In this document: positions 61,542 to 64,000 of the stretch, piece by piece
Position numbering within the stretch: position 1 is the stretch's first letter
How the letters are laid out: every line of letters begins with the position of its first letter
Assembly: GCF_002443255.2 (NCBI RefSeq)
Contig: NW_019211454.1
Location: 38,187,719-38,251,718, forward strand
From: Varroa destructor
Taxonomy: Eukaryota > Arthropoda > Arachnida > Mesostigmata > Varroidae
Direction: 5' to 3'
DNA length: 64,000 bases
The notes under the pieces: generated by a model
The model's database searches: none
Told to the model about the DNA's origin: nothing
Seen by the model: only the letters and a program-made list of their open reading frames with translations
Made by a program: the position numbers and the translations under genes

Positions 61542-61580
61542 GTTGTTGTTGTTGTTGTTGTTGCTGCTGCTGCTGCTGCT
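61542..61580 (+). repeat. (GTT)7 then (GCT)6
   Basis: Seven GTT units pass directly into six GCT units. The Leu run on the plus strand and the Asn/Ser run on the minus strand reflect this. Confidence 0.9.
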
Positions 61581-62275
61581 GTTAGTGGTCGTGCGTGTGC
61601 GGCGTGGCACCACGGCCATAGTCCTTTTCTTGATCTTCTCGATGCTCCTTCCCGTCGTCTCGTTCTCCGACGGTCGATCTACTCTGCACCCGCTTGCCAT
61701 CTGGCATTCGGCTGACTGGCTAGCTAACGCTCGCCAGCTAACAAACTCCTGTTGTCATTCAGACGCACAGAAACAAACATACATACACAGGCGCGGGTGC
61801 ACTCACATACACACACTGAGCCTTAGCGAAAAACTACTTAAGTGGTCGACGCAGTCATGTGCTGGACGCGTGCGGGGCACTCGCCCGGAAGTTGAGAGAA
61901 AAAGACGACGGCATATTCCCTACGCTTCGTATTTGACGGAGCGTGTACATTGATATGTGGCGCTAGCGGCCAATGAACACCGATTAGAGGATGACGATAT
62001 ACCGCGCGCGATCACTACCTTTGTGCTATGCTATCTATAATACACGCAGAATAGTAAAGGGACTTTCTATTTTTACGCGCTGATGACCGGCTGGCGACCA
62101 TATCAGCTGTCCAGTTGAAGCTTCATCGTCGCTCGAATACTGTACTGATAGCGCCATGTCTTCGGTAATTTCCTCTGTAGTTCAGCGCTTAAAGTCGAAC
62201 TCAAATAAACCCACAGTATATATAGCCCACAATATTAAATACATAGTAGTCAGCAATGAATGATTTAACAGTCCT

Positions 62276-62334
62276 CCGATGTGGGTCGAACCGCCTCCGC
62301 TTTAACCTCGGATACCGGCCTGACCCAAATCCCG
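62276..62334. repeat. hairpin-containing repeat, copy 2
   Basis: CCGATGTGGGTC (62276-62287) and GACCCAAATCCCG (62322-62334) form inverted arms with the same spacing and sequence as the copy at 42,886-42,940. On the minus strand GGTTCGACCC is a perfect pol III box B consensus and TGGGTCAGGCCGG upstream resembles box A, supporting a tRNA-like SINE head read on the minus strand. Confidence 0.45.
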
Positions 62335-62781
62335 AATCTCTCGTAACGATAGTAGCACTGCTGTCAGCTCCAGCCTGACCATAGCTCTTTGGCGGTTGAT
62401 TATAAACTGCGTTCTCTGTCCTGTGAAGTTTTTGTGATCGCGACCCACAAAGCGGTAACGACGACGAACGAACCTCTATCACTAACCAGCCAGAGGTCAG
62501 GCACATTCTGCAGTATCATTCGAGCAACAGCCGCTAGCGATGCTGACTCGATCGAGGTAGCATATGAGAGAAAAAAGCATTTGTAAATGACGAGTTGCCC
62601 GTTTTAATTGGGTAGAACTTTTTTTGTGGCGCTTCCCGCAAAATCGTTCTACAGTAGCACGACTTCAAGGACTCACGAGTGTCTGTGTATAAGGACAAAC
62701 TATATATCGGACGCGAAAAGGTTGATCCGAAACCGCAATTGCTGCTATAGCGCTACTACTGTAGCGCGAATCCCGCACTGG

Positions 62782-62782
<1 letters not shown>

Positions 62783-62862
<80 letters not shown>
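62783..62862. repeat. (TA)n tract of about 80 bp with one CA interruption
   Basis: Eighteen TA units, one CA, then 21 TA units. This is the longest microsatellite in the window. It generates Tyr/Ile runs in overlapping frames. Confidence 0.95.
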
Positions 62863-62863
<1 letters not shown>

Positions 62864-63772
62864 TATGCTGGATGCCATTTGAATGATGTATGAATTCAGT
62901 TAGGTTCATAGCATAGCTTGTCTTCTGTGTTCTTGCATAGTTCGTTCCGGGGGTCCGATGGACGTCCTGCTGCCTTATGGACGACGGGCCTCCTTTGACC
63001 GGACGAGCAACAATAATGACCGGGGTGAGCAAGTCTGGGCGGCTCTGTGCTCCGACACGCGACAGAACCATGTACGGCTTAGCACCGCCACCACTGGTGA
63101 TTATGGTGCTGCGCTCGAATTAAGCATCCAGCCCTACTCTAGCAGCGATGGGCAGACGACAGACAAACGAACTAACAGAATGATGTCGCCTGACCGAATG
63201 GGTTGTGGCAGATTCCCTCCCTGTTCTACTCGGGCCAAATGGCGTCTGGGGGTCATCGGGTCGGCCACCAGCCACAACTCCAGATCAATAGAACCAGTCC
63301 CTTCATCGGCAAACCGAGATCTGCAGAACTGTGGAACACCGGCTAGACGAATAGCTGGACTTCGCCAGACAGTCCCATCGAACCATCGTTATTTGATCGG
63401 TTGTCTAGGAGTACGCCGTGCTCAGTCTCATTGTTTCTGCCTTCTTTTGTCATTGTAATGCGCCACGATCGCAATCATGATGACTAGGACGATGGTCGGC
63501 CAACGAGAGAAATCTCTGCCAACATATAACGATGCAGCCATACCATGTATAATAACAATAACCCAGCCTCATTCTTTGTGATAGTAAGGCTAGTTTAATA
63601 AAAAGCGAACGCCTTACAGTCATGTTATGTTTTCTCAATATTGCATCTACATAGATAATGGCTAGACGATTGCTAAGGTCCGAAAGTATTTGAATCGTTG
63701 GCAGCAAAGAAGTTAAGCAATGCAATGTAAAATGAGAACGCGAAAAGTATGTGTATCCACCTTCTTCTCTAA

Positions 63773-64000
63773 ATGGTTCGATCTCTCATCGTCGTCGTTC
63801 ACTGCCGCTGTTCACCCCGTACACAGCATCATCATAATTATCATGAAAACCGCCATCGTCAGCGTAGTCTTAGGTCGATGCTCAAGATGAAGACTGTTGC
63901 TGCTGCTGCAGCAGAAAAGTTCCTACCAAAGCAGCGCGGCGCGTGCGACAAGAGTGCTTCACGGCATACAAGCACACACGCGGCGAGGGGCCTTTGCTCG
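63773..64000 (+). CDS. ATG frame open to the right edge (76 codons), partial
   Basis: ATG at 63773 opens a frame with no stop to the end of the window. It encodes MVRSLIVVVHCRCSPRTQHH, then a His/Arg-rich segment, a five-Ala run (MKTVAAAAAEK) and a basic Cys-containing part. The short hydrophobic start is too weak for a confident signal peptide. A pyrimidine-rich run precedes the ATG but without a proper acceptor AG. It could be the start of a gene continuing to the right, or a chance frame in GC-rich sequence. Confidence 0.17.
   Translation, partial: MVRSLIVVVHCRCSPRTQHHHNYHENRHRQRSLRSMLKMKTVAAAAAEKFLPKQRGACDKSASRHTSTHAARGLCS

Larger units (their letters stand above)
59645..62275. other. 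probable intron of the signal-peptide gene; simple repeats
   Basis: It begins at a consensus donor. It contains (GTTC)n and (GTT)n at 60669-60727 and (GTT)7(GCT)6 at 61542-61580. The 204-codon frame 60657-61271 starts inside the GTT tract and is not called. No downstream exon could be defined. Confidence 0.35.

Noticed and set aside
62958..63458. 166-codon ATG frame on the plus strand
   Set aside because: It has an ATG, but the composition is unremarkable, no domain or splice sites are evident, and the length is expected by chance.
1..64000. CRISPR arrays, prokaryotic operons, rRNA or snRNA genes, reverse transcriptase motifs
   Set aside because: No regularly spaced direct repeats, no Shine-Dalgarno-led gene runs, and no recognisable 5S, U-snRNA or RT catalytic sequence were seen on either strand.

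Overview
This window is eukaryotic nuclear DNA, most likely from an arthropod; a mite or other chelicerate is only a guess. It has no operons, Shine-Dalgarno sites or dense long reading frames. It does carry dispersed microsatellites, many CAG/CTG and GCC triplet tracts, tRNA-like SINE remnants, a TA-flanked MITE and a 100-N assembly gap. None of the reading frames gave a product I can name. The longest frames (about 180-204 codons) are close to what chance predicts, so length alone is not evidence here. Every gene call below rests on splice signals, composition or signal-peptide character, and is a low to moderate confidence exon candidate.

Layout. Positions 1-8 kb are mostly AT-rich, with a possible terminal exon at the left edge, a GGC/GCC palindrome near 7.24 kb and a MITE at 7.98-8.20 kb. 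From 8 to 20 kb the DNA is AT-rich intergenic or intronic sequence with two tRNA-derived SINE heads (16.2 kb minus, 19.5 kb plus), a possible second MITE (15.5-15.7 kb) and a basic minus-strand frame at 16.9-17.2 kb. The 20-24 kb block is more GC-rich and holds two plus-strand candidate terminal exons (21.95-22.26 and 23.63-23.82 kb). From 24 to 45 kb there is little: a strong inverted repeat at 26.75 kb, the gap at 26.94-27.04 kb, a possible small secreted peptide at 37.8 kb and a hairpin-containing repeat at 42.9 kb that recurs at 62.3 kb.

From about 45 to 62 kb the character changes: higher GC, frequent CAG/CTG/GCC/GTT tracts and several frames with N-terminal features. These include a Cys-rich then Ser/Thr-rich exon ending in a consensus donor (47.46-48.02 kb), a 32-codon ATG exon with a donor (56.27 kb), and the best call in the window: a signal-peptide exon at 59,552-59,644 flanked by a consensus acceptor and donor. 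This pattern fits the 5' region of one or more large, long-intron genes transcribed to the right, possibly with alternative first exons. That interpretation is inference; no transcript evidence is available here.
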